Shown piece after piece: positions 37,523 to 46,222 of a stretch of DNA of 64,000 nucleotides. The stretch is from contig NZ_JFZC01000015.1 in assembly GCF_000648615.1 (NCBI RefSeq), positions 1 to 64,000 on the forward strand, written 5' to 3'. The notes beneath the pieces were generated by a model. That model made no database searches. It had not been told where the DNA came from and saw only the letters and a program-made list of their open reading frames with translations. A program made the position numbers and the translations under genes. Positions within the stretch are counted from its first letter, which is position 1, and each line of letters begins with the position of its first letter. Origin of the DNA: Sporolactobacillus terrae DSM 11697 (GTDB taxonomy: Bacteria > Bacillota > Bacilli > Bacillales > Sporolactobacillaceae).

Positions 37523-38157
37523 TTACAGATCCTTGCGCGCAAAAATGCGCAAAGAAAGCATGATTGAAAGCAAGGTAATCAGCACACCGACTAGCGCCGG
37601 AATCCAATGCTGAATCATCGCTGGAAAAGGCAGCGCATACGAGAAGTGAATCGGATGCGTGCGCAACCCTTTCATCAAGTAGCCAAGGGCAAATGGCGTG
37701 CAGAAAATAATGACGAGAAAGATTCGACGCGTTTTTTCATAGCCAAACTTGTATTGAACCGGAATCAGAATAGCAAAAAAGAGACTGAAAAAGAGCAGGC
37801 TCACACTGAAGCCAGAGACCGACAGTCGTTCCATGTACATTGGAACCACCGTCGCGGTCATCATCTGAATCAACGCGCACAACATAAAAATGAGACATCG
37901 AGGTATTTTGCCAGAACAACCGATTTCCGCATATACGGGGTCGCGCACAGCAGTGAAGTCCCTTTATATTTATACTCATCGGTCATCACATGATTGTATG
38001 AAAGATAGGCAATAAACAGTACAACGATAAAAAAGCTGATTGAGCTGGCCATCATCTGCGAAGCAAGGTAGATCGGAGCAACAATGGCAAACGCCATAAA
38101 GAAAAGAAGATCTTTTTTGATCAAGATAAAGTCCTTCAATACAAGATTAATCAGCAT
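37523..38157 (-). pseudogene. ABC-2 type permease gene with a frameshift
   Basis: Two frames together make one six-helix permease of about 210 residues. From ATG 38157 (GGAGGTGACCACG upstream), MLINLVLKDFILIKKDLL runs to MRKSVVLAKYLDV near 37890. The rest, from FMLCALIQMMTAT to LRIFARKDL at 37523, is in another frame. The break lies within about 37880-37910. It overlaps the ATPase gene and is the natural partner of that ATPase. Either a recent inactivating indel or a sequencing error. Confidence 0.82.
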
Positions 38158-39016
38158 CGTGGTCACCTCCAATATACGCCAGCATGATGTCTTCAATGCA
38201 CGCGCGCTCAATCACTGCTTCAGGCATGACCGCACGCACGTTGTCCCTTTGATTCGTTACCGCTTCAAAACCGTATGGCGACTGGCGCACACTCAAAAAA
38301 AGTCCACGTGTCTCTTCATTGATCCAAGCGTTGTCTCCTTTGACACGCACATGCGTTTCAAGTAGCTCATCTTTTTCTTCTTCAAAGATTATTTGCCCAT
38401 GATCAATCAGGATGAGCATATCAGCAATTTTCTCCAGATCGGACGTGATGTGGGTCGAAAAAAAGACACTTTTTCCTTCTTCCTGCATGAACTCAAGCAG
38501 AATATCCATCAACTCGCTACGCACCAGCGGATCAAGCCCGCTTGTCGGTTCATCCATAATCAAGAGATCAGCATGATGTGAGAGCGCAAGCGCCACCGCG
38601 TACTTCATCCGCATCCCTTTGGATAAGCTGGCAATCTTCTGTTTTAGATCCAACTTAAAGCGTTTGATGTAGCTGAGAAAAACAGCCTCGTCCCACTGTG
38701 AATACGCCGCGGCGAGTACGTTTTTCATCGCTTTGAGGGTCAGATTCTCATAAAAATAGCCTTCATCCATAACAAACCCGATCCGATCCTTCAGTTTGCG
38801 TTCATTTTTATTCAGGTCTTCGCCAAACAAACGAATCCGCCCGGAATCCTTAACCACGAGACCGAGAATCGATTTAATGGTCGTTGTTTTCCCAGAACCG
38901 TTTGTCCCGATAAATCCGGTGATACAGCCTTCTTCTAATGAAAAATTCACATGATCGAGGCAAAAACGCTGAAATCGTTTAGTCAATTGATTTACTTCTA
39001 ACACCGCTTGGGTCAT
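38147..39016 (-). CDS. ABC transporter ATP-binding protein (YtrB-like)
   Basis: A 289-residue ATPase with Walker A GTNGSGKTT, signature LSKGMRMK, Walker B LLIMDEPTSGLDP and a short C-terminal extension. It starts 4 nt inside the GntR gene and runs into the frameshifted permease gene, forming a GntR-ATPase-permease operon as in the ytr family (cell-envelope stress). Confidence 0.92.
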   Translation of the reverse strand: MTQAVLEVNQLTKRFQRFCLDHVNFSLEEGCITGFIGTNGSGKTTTIKSILGLVVKDSGRIRLFGEDLNKNERKLKDRIGFVMDEGYFYENLTLKAMKNVLAAAYSQWDEAVFLSYIKRFKLDLKQKIASLSKGMRMKYAVALALSHHADLLIMDEPTSGLDPLVRSELMDILLEFMQEEGKSVFFSTHITSDLEKIADMLILIDHGQIIFEEEKDELLETHVRVKGDNAWINEETRGLFLSVRQSPYGFEAVTNQRDNVRAVMPEAVIERACIEDIMLAYIGGDHDAD

Positions 39017-39396
39017 CGTTCATCCTCCTCTTCAAATAAGAGATCCAGCATCTCATGCAATGCGCTCTTTTCGATCCCCAGTTGACGCGCCATCCGGCAG
39101 GCAGCGAGCAGCTTTTCTTCTACCATTTTCCGCTTGGATTCAATCAGCAGCTCTAGGTTTTCCGGCGCAACATACGAGCCTTTACCGACCCGCGTGGTGA
39201 TGAATCCTTCCGCTTCAAGTTCCGCGTATGCCTTCTTTGTGGTTAAAACGCTGACATGCAGATCATTGGCCAACGCGCGTATTGTCGGCAGACGCTCGCC
39301 CTCTTCCAATGCGTTCGTCATAATCGCTTGCTTGATTTGATCCTTAATCTGTTGATACAAGGGCTGATTTGATCGATTTTGAATAATAATTTTCAT
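39013..39396 (-). CDS. GntR-family regulator, YtrA type
   Basis: A 127-residue repressor. The N-terminal winged helix (YQQIKDQIKQAIM, LPTIRALANDLHVS, GFITTRVGKGSYV) is followed by a short helical dimerisation tail of about 50 residues, characteristic of the YtrA subfamily. It probably represses its own operon through the repeats at 39422-39460. Confidence 0.92.
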   Translation of the reverse strand: MKIIIQNRSNQPLYQQIKDQIKQAIMTNALEEGERLPTIRALANDLHVSVLTTKKAYAELEAEGFITTRVGKGSYVAPENLELLIESKRKMVEEKLLAACRMARQLGIEKSALHEMLDLLFEEEDER

Positions 39397-39421
39397 TCTG
39401 CAACCTCTTTATGTGCTCATC

Positions 39422-39461
39422 TGTACAAATTGATTATATACAATATACACAATATGTACAA
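39422..39461 (-). promoter_or_regulatory. promoter and candidate GntR operator
   Basis: On the minus strand, -35 TTGTAC (39456-39461), 17-bp spacer, -10 TATAAT (39433-39438). The inverted repeat TGTACAAATT (39422-39431) / AATATGTACA (39451-39460), with one mismatch, brackets the -10, as expected for repression. Confidence 0.65.
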
Positions 39462-39471
39462 TAGGTTTAAG

Positions 39472-39513
39472 AAAAGCACCTCCTGATGAGTTGCATCATC
39501 AAGAGGTGCTTTT
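39472..39513. terminator. bidirectional terminator
   Basis: AAAAGCACCTC / GAGGTGCTTTT perfect 11-bp stem with an inner GATGA/TCATC pairing. It lies between the C39 peptidase stop and the GntR promoter. Confidence 0.82.
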
Positions 39514-39634
39514 ACTTTTGGAGTTTTCGCTTTAACTCCGCCGTTCTGCTTTTTGTATTCGCTTTCGCAATGATCTTCAATAAAAAAAGTGCCTCTCAAG
39601 TCTTAGTCTTAGCAGGAGCGCTACATCCCTTTCC

Positions 39635-41173
39635 TTATTTGTCCAAATTAAGTGTCGCAACATAGTTGTCACCGGTTGTGCTCAGCACATAAAGCGTCAG
39701 CTTGGCGGTCTTTCCGTTCTGCTCGCTTTTTATCGTGTCAAGATCAAGAGCAATGTTGCCGTCCGACGTTTCATGTGTATAGTAAAATTTCTTGTGCGCG
39801 TCCGTATCATATTTTTTCCCATCGGAAATCGTATAGGCCAATGTTCCGGACTCTTCCGTCAATGGACGGACATCTGCAGTAAAGTTTGCCGGAATCTCAA
39901 TTTTTTTCTTGCCGACATAGAGCGCATATTCATGTTCACTGCTTGTCGGACGCAGGTCTGCATGGATACGCTTTGCAGCTGAATCCCCCGCGCCACCTTT
40001 TTCTTTGCTGTGAACAATATAAGCAACGCCGTTCGCCCACGCCTTTTGGAATTGATCAACCTTATACTTTCGCACTGCGGTATCGTCGGACGGCGCGAAC
40101 GAATCATTAACAATCACATAATCCTGCCCATTCATTGTCTCGAAACCGCGCACAAGAATCAGATGCCCCGGTGTCGTACCCGGTGCACCTTCTACATACG
40201 GCTCATGCGTATTCGACGGGTCATTCGTGTAGCGAACGCTGACAGCGACCGGATACCCCGCTTTAATTTCGCGCTTCAAACCGTCAAGATCCGTAAAAGT
40301 TGAATACGATTGATAACCGTAGCTGCCGGCAAGCGCTGAGCTGAACGCCCAGTTTCCGAATCCTTCATAGTCATAATCATAATCACGAAGCGCCGTCTCC
40401 TCGAGAAGTAGGTTTTCACCCATACGATTCAGTGCCATTGTAATGGTCGTTGGGCTGCAAATCGAATGAGCGATTTTCGGATCACGAATCATCTGCGAGT
40501 AGGCAGGTGTCTCAATATCTTTATTCAGTTTAATTGTCGTCGGATGCTGGCTCATCGTACCCCAGCCCAGCGCAGTGGATGCCGCAAGCAGCCGAACCGT
40601 CGGCGCCGCCTGTGGATTATCGGTATGCAAAAGCGCTCTGATCTGGAATTTGTCCGCCGTTTCGCCGCGGCTGCCACGTACCGTGAATGTATCCACATCA
40701 ATATAAGCAAGCGGATCCGATTTGTCGCTAACGCTCGATCGTTTGATGTTCGTCCCCCATTTTCCCCAGGTTCTCCATGTCGACCAATCCTTGACCTGCT
40801 CATTGTCCCCATGATCATGCTTGATTAAGGCACGCACCTGAATCTCAACATGAGTTCCTGCCGGCGTGTCGCTGTTCCAAGAAGCAATCAGATACTCGAA
40901 TGGATCGGTTGAAATTTCCGGGGATACAAACACACCGTCGCGCGCATAGCTGCCGTGCGTTTTTTTCAAGGTCACCGCACCGTCGCCGGGACGTTGATGA
41001 ATCGTCACATTTTGGAGTGCTCCTGTTGAAAATTCCTTTGCTGAACGGATGATGTACGTATGATCACTTTCTTTCCCTGATGCTTTGGCATGCCGCGCAA
41101 AGGTTTGTACCGGAATGCCGGCAATCAAACATACCAGAGCAATCGCCAATGCAGATTTGAGTCCTTTTTTCAT
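39635..41173 (-). CDS. secreted C39-like cysteine peptidase
   Basis: A 512-residue exported protein: signal peptide (about 1-26, ending PVQTFA), a beta-rich N-terminal region of about 180 residues, then a peptidase C39-like domain. Likely catalytic residues are C239 (SICSPTT), H337 (GHLILVRGF) and D357 (IVNDSFA). The C-terminal 120 residues look like a beta-sandwich. It probably acts on the cell wall or on extracellular peptides. The ATG follows a GGGAGGC in the leader next to the inverted repeat at 41192. Confidence 0.88.
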   Translation of the reverse strand: MKKGLKSALAIALVCLIAGIPVQTFARHAKASGKESDHTYIIRSAKEFSTGALQNVTIHQRPGDGAVTLKKTHGSYARDGVFVSPEISTDPFEYLIASWNSDTPAGTHVEIQVRALIKHDHGDNEQVKDWSTWRTWGKWGTNIKRSSVSDKSDPLAYIDVDTFTVRGSRGETADKFQIRALLHTDNPQAAPTVRLLAASTALGWGTMSQHPTTIKLNKDIETPAYSQMIRDPKIAHSICSPTTITMALNRMGENLLLEETALRDYDYDYEGFGNWAFSSALAGSYGYQSYSTFTDLDGLKREIKAGYPVAVSVRYTNDPSNTHEPYVEGAPGTTPGHLILVRGFETMNGQDYVIVNDSFAPSDDTAVRKYKVDQFQKAWANGVAYIVHSKEKGGAGDSAAKRIHADLRPTSSEHEYALYVGKKKIEIPANFTADVRPLTEESGTLAYTISDGKKYDTDAHKKFYYTHETSDGNIALDLDTIKSEQNGKTAKLTLYVLSTTGDNYVATLNLDK

Positions 41174-41191
41174 TCGGATGCCTCCCCACTA

Positions 41192-41226
41192 TTATTTATT
41201 GCGAGTGAAAAGATCGCAATAAATAA
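41192..41226. repeat. 13-bp perfect inverted repeat in the C39 peptidase leader
   Basis: TTATTTATTGCGA (41192-41204) and TCGCAATAAATAA (41214-41226), 9-bp spacer, 19 bp upstream of the peptidase start. It may be an operator or an mRNA hairpin. The rest of 41227-41491 shows nothing definite. Confidence 0.7.
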
Positions 41227-41491
41227 TCTCTTAATTTCTAACATAAGCCGATAGAAACAAAGAGAATAGAGTCGGTACGACTATTTTCAATATATTTTTT
41301 TAATTCTAACTTTTAATCGATTAATGGCACAGCAATGCATATCGGCGCGAACTATTCGCACCTACTGATCACTTTTCATAGGACAAATCAACCGTGCAGA
41401 ACGATGGAAGGTTATGCTCAGAAGCTTTGATTCGTCGCGCACCGTTTCAAACGCCCTGACATACAGTGTGTTAACCGATAGGAACGAAAGG

Positions 41492-42085
41492 ATGAATCCA
41501 ATGTATTCAAATCAAATGTACCCGATCCCCTATAATTGGCGGGATTCTGGGGATGCCGGCCGTGCTGAATTTTCGCCGTATCCACAGAATCCTGCCTGGC
41601 AAATGCCCGTTTATTATCCTGACCCCGCCTACGCGCAAGGCTCGGTTTATGAACCGGCGTTTCGACCGGCTGTCATGAACCGGAACGATTACGGTCCGGC
41701 TCCGATTGCTTTTAATATAGAAGAAGTAACCAAGCGGAATAACGCCTATCGACGCGCATTATGGACGGGGAGTCATCTGCAACTGACGTTGATGAGCATC
41801 CCTGTTGGCGGAGATATTGGGCTTGAAGCTCATCCGCATCTGGATCAATTTATCCGTATCGAGGAGGGTCAAGGACTTGTCATGATGGGTGATCGGCAAG
41901 ACCAGCTCACGTTTCAGAGACCGGTATCCGATGACTTTGCCTTTATCATCCCTGCTGGAAAATGGCACAACTTAATCAATACAGGCAATCGACCGATCAA
42001 ACTGTACTCGATTTATGCGCCACCACAACATCCACATGGAACGGTTCACGAAACAAAGGCCGACGCCATGGCTGCCGAACATTGA
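41492..42085 (+). CDS. cupin-domain protein with proline/tyrosine-rich N-terminus
   Basis: A 197-residue protein. The first 65 residues are rich in P, Y and N (MYSNQMYPIPYNW), like spore-coat or surface proteins. A single cupin follows: HLQLTLMSIPVGGDIGLEAHPHLDQ in part, with H, H and E ligands, and IIPAGKWHNLIN. ATG 41492 has AGGAACGAAAGG upstream. The metal-binding beta-barrel is clear; the catalytic role is unknown. Confidence 0.82.
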   Translation: MNPMYSNQMYPIPYNWRDSGDAGRAEFSPYPQNPAWQMPVYYPDPAYAQGSVYEPAFRPAVMNRNDYGPAPIAFNIEEVTKRNNAYRRALWTGSHLQLTLMSIPVGGDIGLEAHPHLDQFIRIEEGQGLVMMGDRQDQLTFQRPVSDDFAFIIPAGKWHNLINTGNRPIKLYSIYAPPQHPHGTVHETKADAMAAEH

Positions 42086-42214
42086 TACTCACACTACCGC
42101 CGAATCCTATTTTTTCGTACCCATTCGACTTTATTAAATGCTTAAAATAGGAAAATAGTCTACACTAACAAGAGCAACAATTCTCATGCAGAAAAAGGAA
42201 ACGGCGGTGCTTTT

Positions 42215-42871
42215 GTGTCTTTACTTGAGTTTTCACATGTCTCGTTTACTAGAGAAAACAGAACTATTGTTAACGATCTCTCATTATCCATTGAAGCAGG
42301 GGATTTTCTGTCGATTGTCGGTCCATCTGGAAGCGGAAAGAGTACAGTGCTCAGGCTGTGCTGCCACCTCATCAGTCCCACTGAAGGAACGATTCACTTT
42401 CACGGGCAAGATCTGATGCGCTTCAATCCAATGGAACTGCGCAAACAGATCAGTTATTGCTTTCAGATGCCCTACTTGTTCGGGGATACGGTGCGCAACA
42501 ATCTGGAGTATCCGTTTTTGCTGAGAAACAAGCCCGTCGATCCGGACCGGCTTGAGGAATTATTCGCGGCTTTTCAAATGTCGACAAGCAATTTGGAAAA
42601 GGAAATTCAGCATCTCTCCGGCGGAGAAAAGCAGCGCATTGCCCTGATGCGCAGTATCGTCTTTCAGCCGGAAATTCTGCTGCTGGACGAAGTGACCTCG
42701 GCGCTCGATGTAGCAAACACGCAAATCGTTGAAAAAGTCATTGAGGCGCTGAATCAAGCGGGTATAACCATTCTGTGGATCACCCATAATCCGGAGCAGA
42801 GCCGCAAGTACGCGAATAAGATCCTGACCATTGATACCGGGGAAGTCCGCTCATTGGAGGCGATTCGATGA
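42215..42871 (+). CDS. fetA: ABC exporter ATP-binding subunit, FetA-like
   Basis: A 218-residue ATPase with Walker A GPSGSGKST, signature LSGGEKQR, Walker B ILLLDEVTSALD and switch histidine WITHN. The GTG start follows GGCGGTG. It overlaps the permease gene by 4 nt (ATGA). The pair matches E. coli FetAB (YbbL/YbbM), implicated in iron export and peroxide resistance. Confidence 0.88.
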   Translation: MSLLEFSHVSFTRENRTIVNDLSLSIEAGDFLSIVGPSGSGKSTVLRLCCHLISPTEGTIHFHGQDLMRFNPMELRKQISYCFQMPYLFGDTVRNNLEYPFLLRNKPVDPDRLEELFAAFQMSTSNLEKEIQHLSGGEKQRIALMRSIVFQPEILLLDEVTSALDVANTQIVEKVIEALNQAGITILWITHNPEQSRKYANKILTIDTGEVRSLEAIR

Positions 42872-43629
42872 ACGGCTCAGCTGCGATTCAAACCAGCTCG
42901 CTCTTGATTGCTTCTTCGCTGGTACTTGTCACGCTCTTTTTCTCGTATTGGCAGAAGCTGAAGCTTGAAAAAGAAACGCTGATCAGCGTGATTCGTGCCG
43001 TCATCCAGCTTATTGCGGTCGGCTATGTTTTGAATTATGTATTCGGGGTGAAAAATCCCCTATTCACAACCTTTTTGCTGCTCTTCATGACGTTTAACGC
43101 CGCGTATAATGCAGCAAAACGCGGCCGCACGATAAGACATGGGCTCGAGATTTCGTTTTTTTCCATTTTGATCGGCGCACTCGTAACCTTGACGGTGCTT
43201 CTGCTCTCAAAGACGATTCACTACGAACCGTACCAAATGATTCCGATTGGCGGCATGATTATCAGCAACGCCATGGTTGCGCTCGGGCTGTGCTATAAAC
43301 AGATGACCGCCGACTTCAAGACGAAACGTGAGGAAGTCGAAACTAAGCTGGCGCTCGGTACAGACATTCGCGCCTCTTCGATTGACATCATCCGCGATTC
43401 AATAAAAACCGGAATGCTGCCGACAATTGATTCTGCTAAAACACTGGGGATCGTATCCCTACCCGGGATGATGACCGGTTTAATCCTTGCCGGCGCTTCG
43501 CCGCTTGAGGCGATCAAATACCAGCTGATGGTCACCTTCATGCTGCTGTCGACAACGGCAATTGCTTCATTCATTGCTTGCTCCCTCGCCTACCGCGCCT
43601 TCTTTAACGCGCGCATGCAGGTGAAGTGA
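42868..43629 (+). CDS. fetB: ABC exporter permease subunit, FetB-like
   Basis: A 253-residue membrane protein with about seven hydrophobic segments. Family blocks are LLFMTFNAAYNAAKRG, IGGMIISNAMVALGL and SLPGMMTGLILAGASPLEAIKYQL in part. Partner of the preceding ATPase. A terminator follows at 43681. Confidence 0.9.
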   Translation: MNGSAAIQTSSLLIASSLVLVTLFFSYWQKLKLEKETLISVIRAVIQLIAVGYVLNYVFGVKNPLFTTFLLLFMTFNAAYNAAKRGRTIRHGLEISFFSILIGALVTLTVLLLSKTIHYEPYQMIPIGGMIISNAMVALGLCYKQMTADFKTKREEVETKLALGTDIRASSIDIIRDSIKTGMLPTIDSAKTLGIVSLPGMMTGLILAGASPLEAIKYQLMVTFMLLSTTAIASFIACSLAYRAFFNARMQVK

Positions 43630-43680
43630 TTGCCGAAACAATAAAAAGCGGATGCATGTTGCTCCGCTTATTTCAATTCA

Positions 43681-43708
43681 ACGGCTGCTGGGAGAAGCAG
43701 CCGTTTTT
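43681..43708 (+). terminator. rho-independent terminator of fetAB
   Basis: ACGGCTGCT / AGCAGCCGT stem with a T-run. A weaker hairpin (GCGGA...TCCGC) precedes it near 43648. Confidence 0.82.
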
Positions 43709-43739
43709 ACAGGTAAAGAAAGTTTATAAATTACCTTGC

Positions 43740-43806
43740 TGATACGATGATTAGCGTTATAAAAGTGAAACTTTCGCTAATTGTAAAAGGAACTTCCGCT
43801 AAAGGC
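43740..43806. repeat. inverted copy of the 22-bp intergenic repeat
   Basis: AATTGTAAAAGGAACTTCCGCT at 43779-43800, preceded by AAACTTTCGCT. It is the reverse complement of the units at 174-217, and flanking bases (TTAGCGTTATAAAAGTG) also match the start of the window. No gene lies in 43630-43999. Confidence 0.65.
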
Positions 43807-43872
43807 GATTGAAGACCCACCCGATACCGAGTTTTTAGTCACATCAACCCGGCACTGTTTTCTCTAAACGAC

Positions 43873-43900
43873 TTGAAGCATTTTCAATATAAGGTATACT
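43873..43900 (+). promoter_or_regulatory. promoter of the rpn locus
   Basis: -35 TTGAAG (43873-43878), 16-bp spacer, -10 TATACT (43895-43900), about 100 bp before the rpn start. Confidence 0.6.
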
Positions 43901-43999
43901 AATAGCAAGCACGATCATTTGTTCTCATTTGTTCTCTTCTCGATTCGCTTCACACATTCCTCTCGAATGACCGAAACATACCTCGCAAGGAGGCTTCCT

Positions 44000-44908
44000 A
44001 TGTCTATAGACCACGATCGACGCTTTAAAGTCCTGCTTCACGCGTTTTTTGATGAATTTCTCGAAGCATTCTTCCCGAAAATTTACCAGGCACTTGATCT
44101 TTCCGAGAAAAAATTCCTTTCCGAGGAACTGTTTGCGGATATGGTCGAAGGCGACAAAAAACGGGCAGATGTTATCGCAGAAACGAAGCTGAAATCAAAA
44201 AAGGATGTCATCCTGATTGTCCATCTTGAAGCACAGAATTATTACCAAGATGATTTTTCCGAACGGATGTATATCTATTACAGCATGATCTATCTGAAAT
44301 TTCGAAAACCTGTTTTACCAATCGCCATTTTCAGTTATGATGGAGTTAGAGATGAACCGGACGAATTTGTGGTCAAAGTGCCGCATCTAATGGTTGTTAG
44401 CGCGTTCCATTTTTTGAAACTCGAACTTTCCAGAATGAGCTGGCGAAAATTTATGAACAGCAATAATCCTGCCGCCGCCGCGCTGATGAGCAAGATGAAC
44501 TACTCGAAAAGGGAACGTGTACAAGTACGACTTGCTTTTATCAGGCAAATGATCACCATGCATCTTGGAGAAGCACGTGAAAGCATGATCAATGGATTTT
44601 TCGAGACCTATCTTCAATTAGAAAAGGAAGAGGTGGATCAATTGATGGATCAAGCAAAAAAGCTTCCGGAAGAAATTCGAGAAGAAGTGCTCAAGTGGCC
44701 CAATTCCTTTTATGATCGCGGAAAGAAAGAGGGAATTGAGCAAGGAATTGAACAAGGGATTGAAGAAGGAATTGAACAAGGAGAACGAAAAGCAAAGGAA
44801 CAATTTGCACGAAAGCTGTTGCAAAAAGGAATGGGTCATGCTGAAATCAGTGAACTAACCGGATTGAGTGATAAAGAGATCATTAAGTTGGAGGATCAGA
44901 ATGGGTAA
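44000..44908 (+). CDS. Rpn-family recombination-promoting nuclease / putative transposase
   Basis: A 302-residue protein of the Rpn (PF04754-like) family. The PD-(D/E)xK-type nuclease is near the N-terminus (D57 in RADVIAE; E77-x-Q79 in IVHLEAQ). A helical middle follows, then a hinge with four GIE(Q/E)G units (12-bp DNA repeats) and the conserved tail ARKLLQKGMGHAEISELTGL. ATG 44000 has AAGGAGG. At 44630-44647 GAGGTGG precedes an in-frame ATG (codon 216), giving a possible 87-residue C-terminal product. In E. coli, RpnA makes such an internal short form, which inhibits the toxic full-length nuclease; the system acts against phage. Confidence 0.88.
   Translation: MSIDHDRRFKVLLHAFFDEFLEAFFPKIYQALDLSEKKFLSEELFADMVEGDKKRADVIAETKLKSKKDVILIVHLEAQNYYQDDFSERMYIYYSMIYLKFRKPVLPIAIFSYDGVRDEPDEFVVKVPHLMVVSAFHFLKLELSRMSWRKFMNSNNPAAAALMSKMNYSKRERVQVRLAFIRQMITMHLGEARESMINGFFETYLQLEKEEVDQLMDQAKKLPEEIREEVLKWPNSFYDRGKKEGIEQGIEQGIEEGIEQGERKAKEQFARKLLQKGMGHAEISELTGLSDKEIIKLEDQNG
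44630..44647 (+). promoter_or_regulatory. internal ribosome binding site and ATG within rpn
   Basis: GAGGTGG (44630-44636), eight bases, then ATG at 44645 in the rpn frame. It would start the C-terminal short form MDQAKKLPEEIREEV. Confidence 0.55.
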
Positions 44909-45131
44909 AATGAGCATAGAAATTCGCGAAGAAGTGCTCAAGTGGCCCAATTCCTTTTATGATCGCGGAAAGAAAGAGGGAATTGAAGAAGGAATTGAAC
45001 AAGGAGAACGAAAAGCAAAGGAACAATTTGCACGAAAGCTGTTGCAAAAAGGAATGGGTCATGCTGAAATCAGTGAACTAACCGGATTGAGTGATAAAGA
45101 GATCATTAAGTTGGAGGATCAGAATGGGTAA
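44901..45131 (+). CDS. free-standing duplicate of the Rpn C-terminal cassette, copy 2
   Basis: A 76-residue ORF starting MGKMSIEIREEVLKWPNS, with two GIExG units and the full Rpn tail. Its ATG overlaps the rpn stop by 8 nt (ATGGGTAA), with GGAGG six bases upstream inside the rpn tail, so coupled translation is expected. It is almost identical to the rpn tail itself. It lacks any nuclease residues and so resembles the inhibitory short form. Confidence 0.75.
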   Translation: MGKMSIEIREEVLKWPNSFYDRGKKEGIEEGIEQGERKAKEQFARKLLQKGMGHAEISELTGLSDKEIIKLEDQNG

Positions 45132-45354
45132 AATGAGCATAAAAATTCGCGAAGAAGTGCTCAAGTGGCCCAATTCCTTTTATGATCGCGGAAAGAAAGA
45201 GGGAATTGAACAAGGGATTGAACAAGGAGAGCGAAAAGCAAAGGAACAATTTGCCCGAAAACTGTTGCAAAAAGGAATGGGTCATGCTGAAATCAGCGAA
45301 CTAACCGGATTAAGCGATAAAGAGATCATTAAGTTGGAGGATCACAATGGGTAA
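45124..45354 (+). CDS. free-standing duplicate of the Rpn C-terminal cassette, copy 3
   Basis: A second 76-residue ORF starting MGKMSIKIREEVLKW, overlapping copy 2 by the same 8 nt and carrying the same GGAGG site. By eye it differs from copy 2 at about ten of 231 bases, more than copy 2 differs from the rpn tail, so it is probably the older 3' end. At its end a third ATGGGTAA junction leads only to MGKIS and a stop. Confidence 0.72.
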   Translation: MGKMSIKIREEVLKWPNSFYDRGKKEGIEQGIEQGERKAKEQFARKLLQKGMGHAEISELTGLSDKEIIKLEDHNG

Positions 45355-45492
45355 AATAAGCTGAATTATAGTGTTCACCCAATGAATGACCGCCTGCCGT
45401 ATTTGCTTGTACAGGTGAAGTTGGATCCACGTGTTCCAAGAACGGTCTTGGGACGCGAGGGTTTAATTTTTTTATTTGTGTGCGTACAAAAA

Positions 45493-45537
45493 ATGCCTTA
45501 AGCGAAGCAGCTGTTTCGCTTACTCCGCTTAAGGCAT
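45493..45537 (-). terminator. terminator of the DJ-1/PfpI gene
   Basis: ATGCCTTAAGCG / CGCTTAAGGCAT, 12-bp perfect stem, six T on the minus strand. It also separates the rpn locus from the next gene. Confidence 0.85.
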
Positions 45538-45581
45538 GAAACACCGTAGATTTAGTCGTGTACTCACACACGCAAGTTCAA

Positions 45582-46088
45582 TTAGGCCAGTGCATCAACA
45601 ATCGCTTTGTTAAATGTAGGCAGATCATCAGGAACGCGGCTGGTAATCAGCGCATGGTCAATCACAACCGGTTCGTTCTCTACAACCGCACCTGCATAGT
45701 ACAAATCCGGTTGAATGGATGCGTAAGCTGTTAGCGTGCGCCCCTTAACCAAACCGGTTTGAATGAAGAGCTGCGGGCCATGGCAGATTGAAAACAACGG
45801 TTTATTATAAGCCAAGAAGTATTTCGTGAATGCAACAAACCGCGGATCAACGCGCAGCTGGTCGGGCGAGAAGCCGCCTGGAATGAGCAGCGCATCAAAG
45901 TCTTCCGGATTTACCTCATCAATCCCTTTATCCACAGGAATCTTCGTGCCATGTTTGCCGGTTAATTCGGTACCTGCTTCTTTCTCAATCACGGTAATTT
46001 TATGGCCGGCAGCCTCCAAAGCTTCTTTCGGTGACGTAAATTCAATATCTTCAACATCATTTGTTACAAGAACGGCTACTTTGCTCAT
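45582..46088 (-). CDS. DJ-1/PfpI-family protein
   Basis: A 168-residue type 1 glutamine-amidotransferase-like protein. The nucleophile elbow is SICHGPQ, the conserved Glu is in DVEDIEF and the partner loop is LIPGGFSPDQLR. It resembles general stress protein 18 (YfkM) and protein/nucleotide deglycases. The ATG has AGGAGG. It is divergent from an HxlR regulator that probably controls it. Confidence 0.9.
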   Translation of the reverse strand: MSKVAVLVTNDVEDIEFTSPKEALEAAGHKITVIEKEAGTELTGKHGTKIPVDKGIDEVNPEDFDALLIPGGFSPDQLRVDPRFVAFTKYFLAYNKPLFSICHGPQLFIQTGLVKGRTLTAYASIQPDLYYAGAVVENEPVVIDHALITSRVPDDLPTFNKAIVDALA

Positions 46089-46113
46089 ATCTTAATTCCT
46101 CCTAAGGTTCTTT

Positions 46114-46150
46114 TTGATACCAACAACTATATGGTATACTTGGTATATTA
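46114..46150. promoter_or_regulatory. shared control region of pfpI-like gene and hxlR
   Basis: Plus-strand TTGATA (46114-46119) and TATACT (46135-46140) are 15 bp apart, short for a promoter. The repeated GGTATA(C/T)T motifs (ATATGGTATACTTGGTATATT) look like regulator half-sites. Confidence 0.4.
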
Positions 46151-46222
46151 ATTTTTAAAGTACGCACTTTTTTGTTATCCAGTAACCAGAAAGTAACCAA
46201 GGCGAAGAAATGAGGGATTCAA

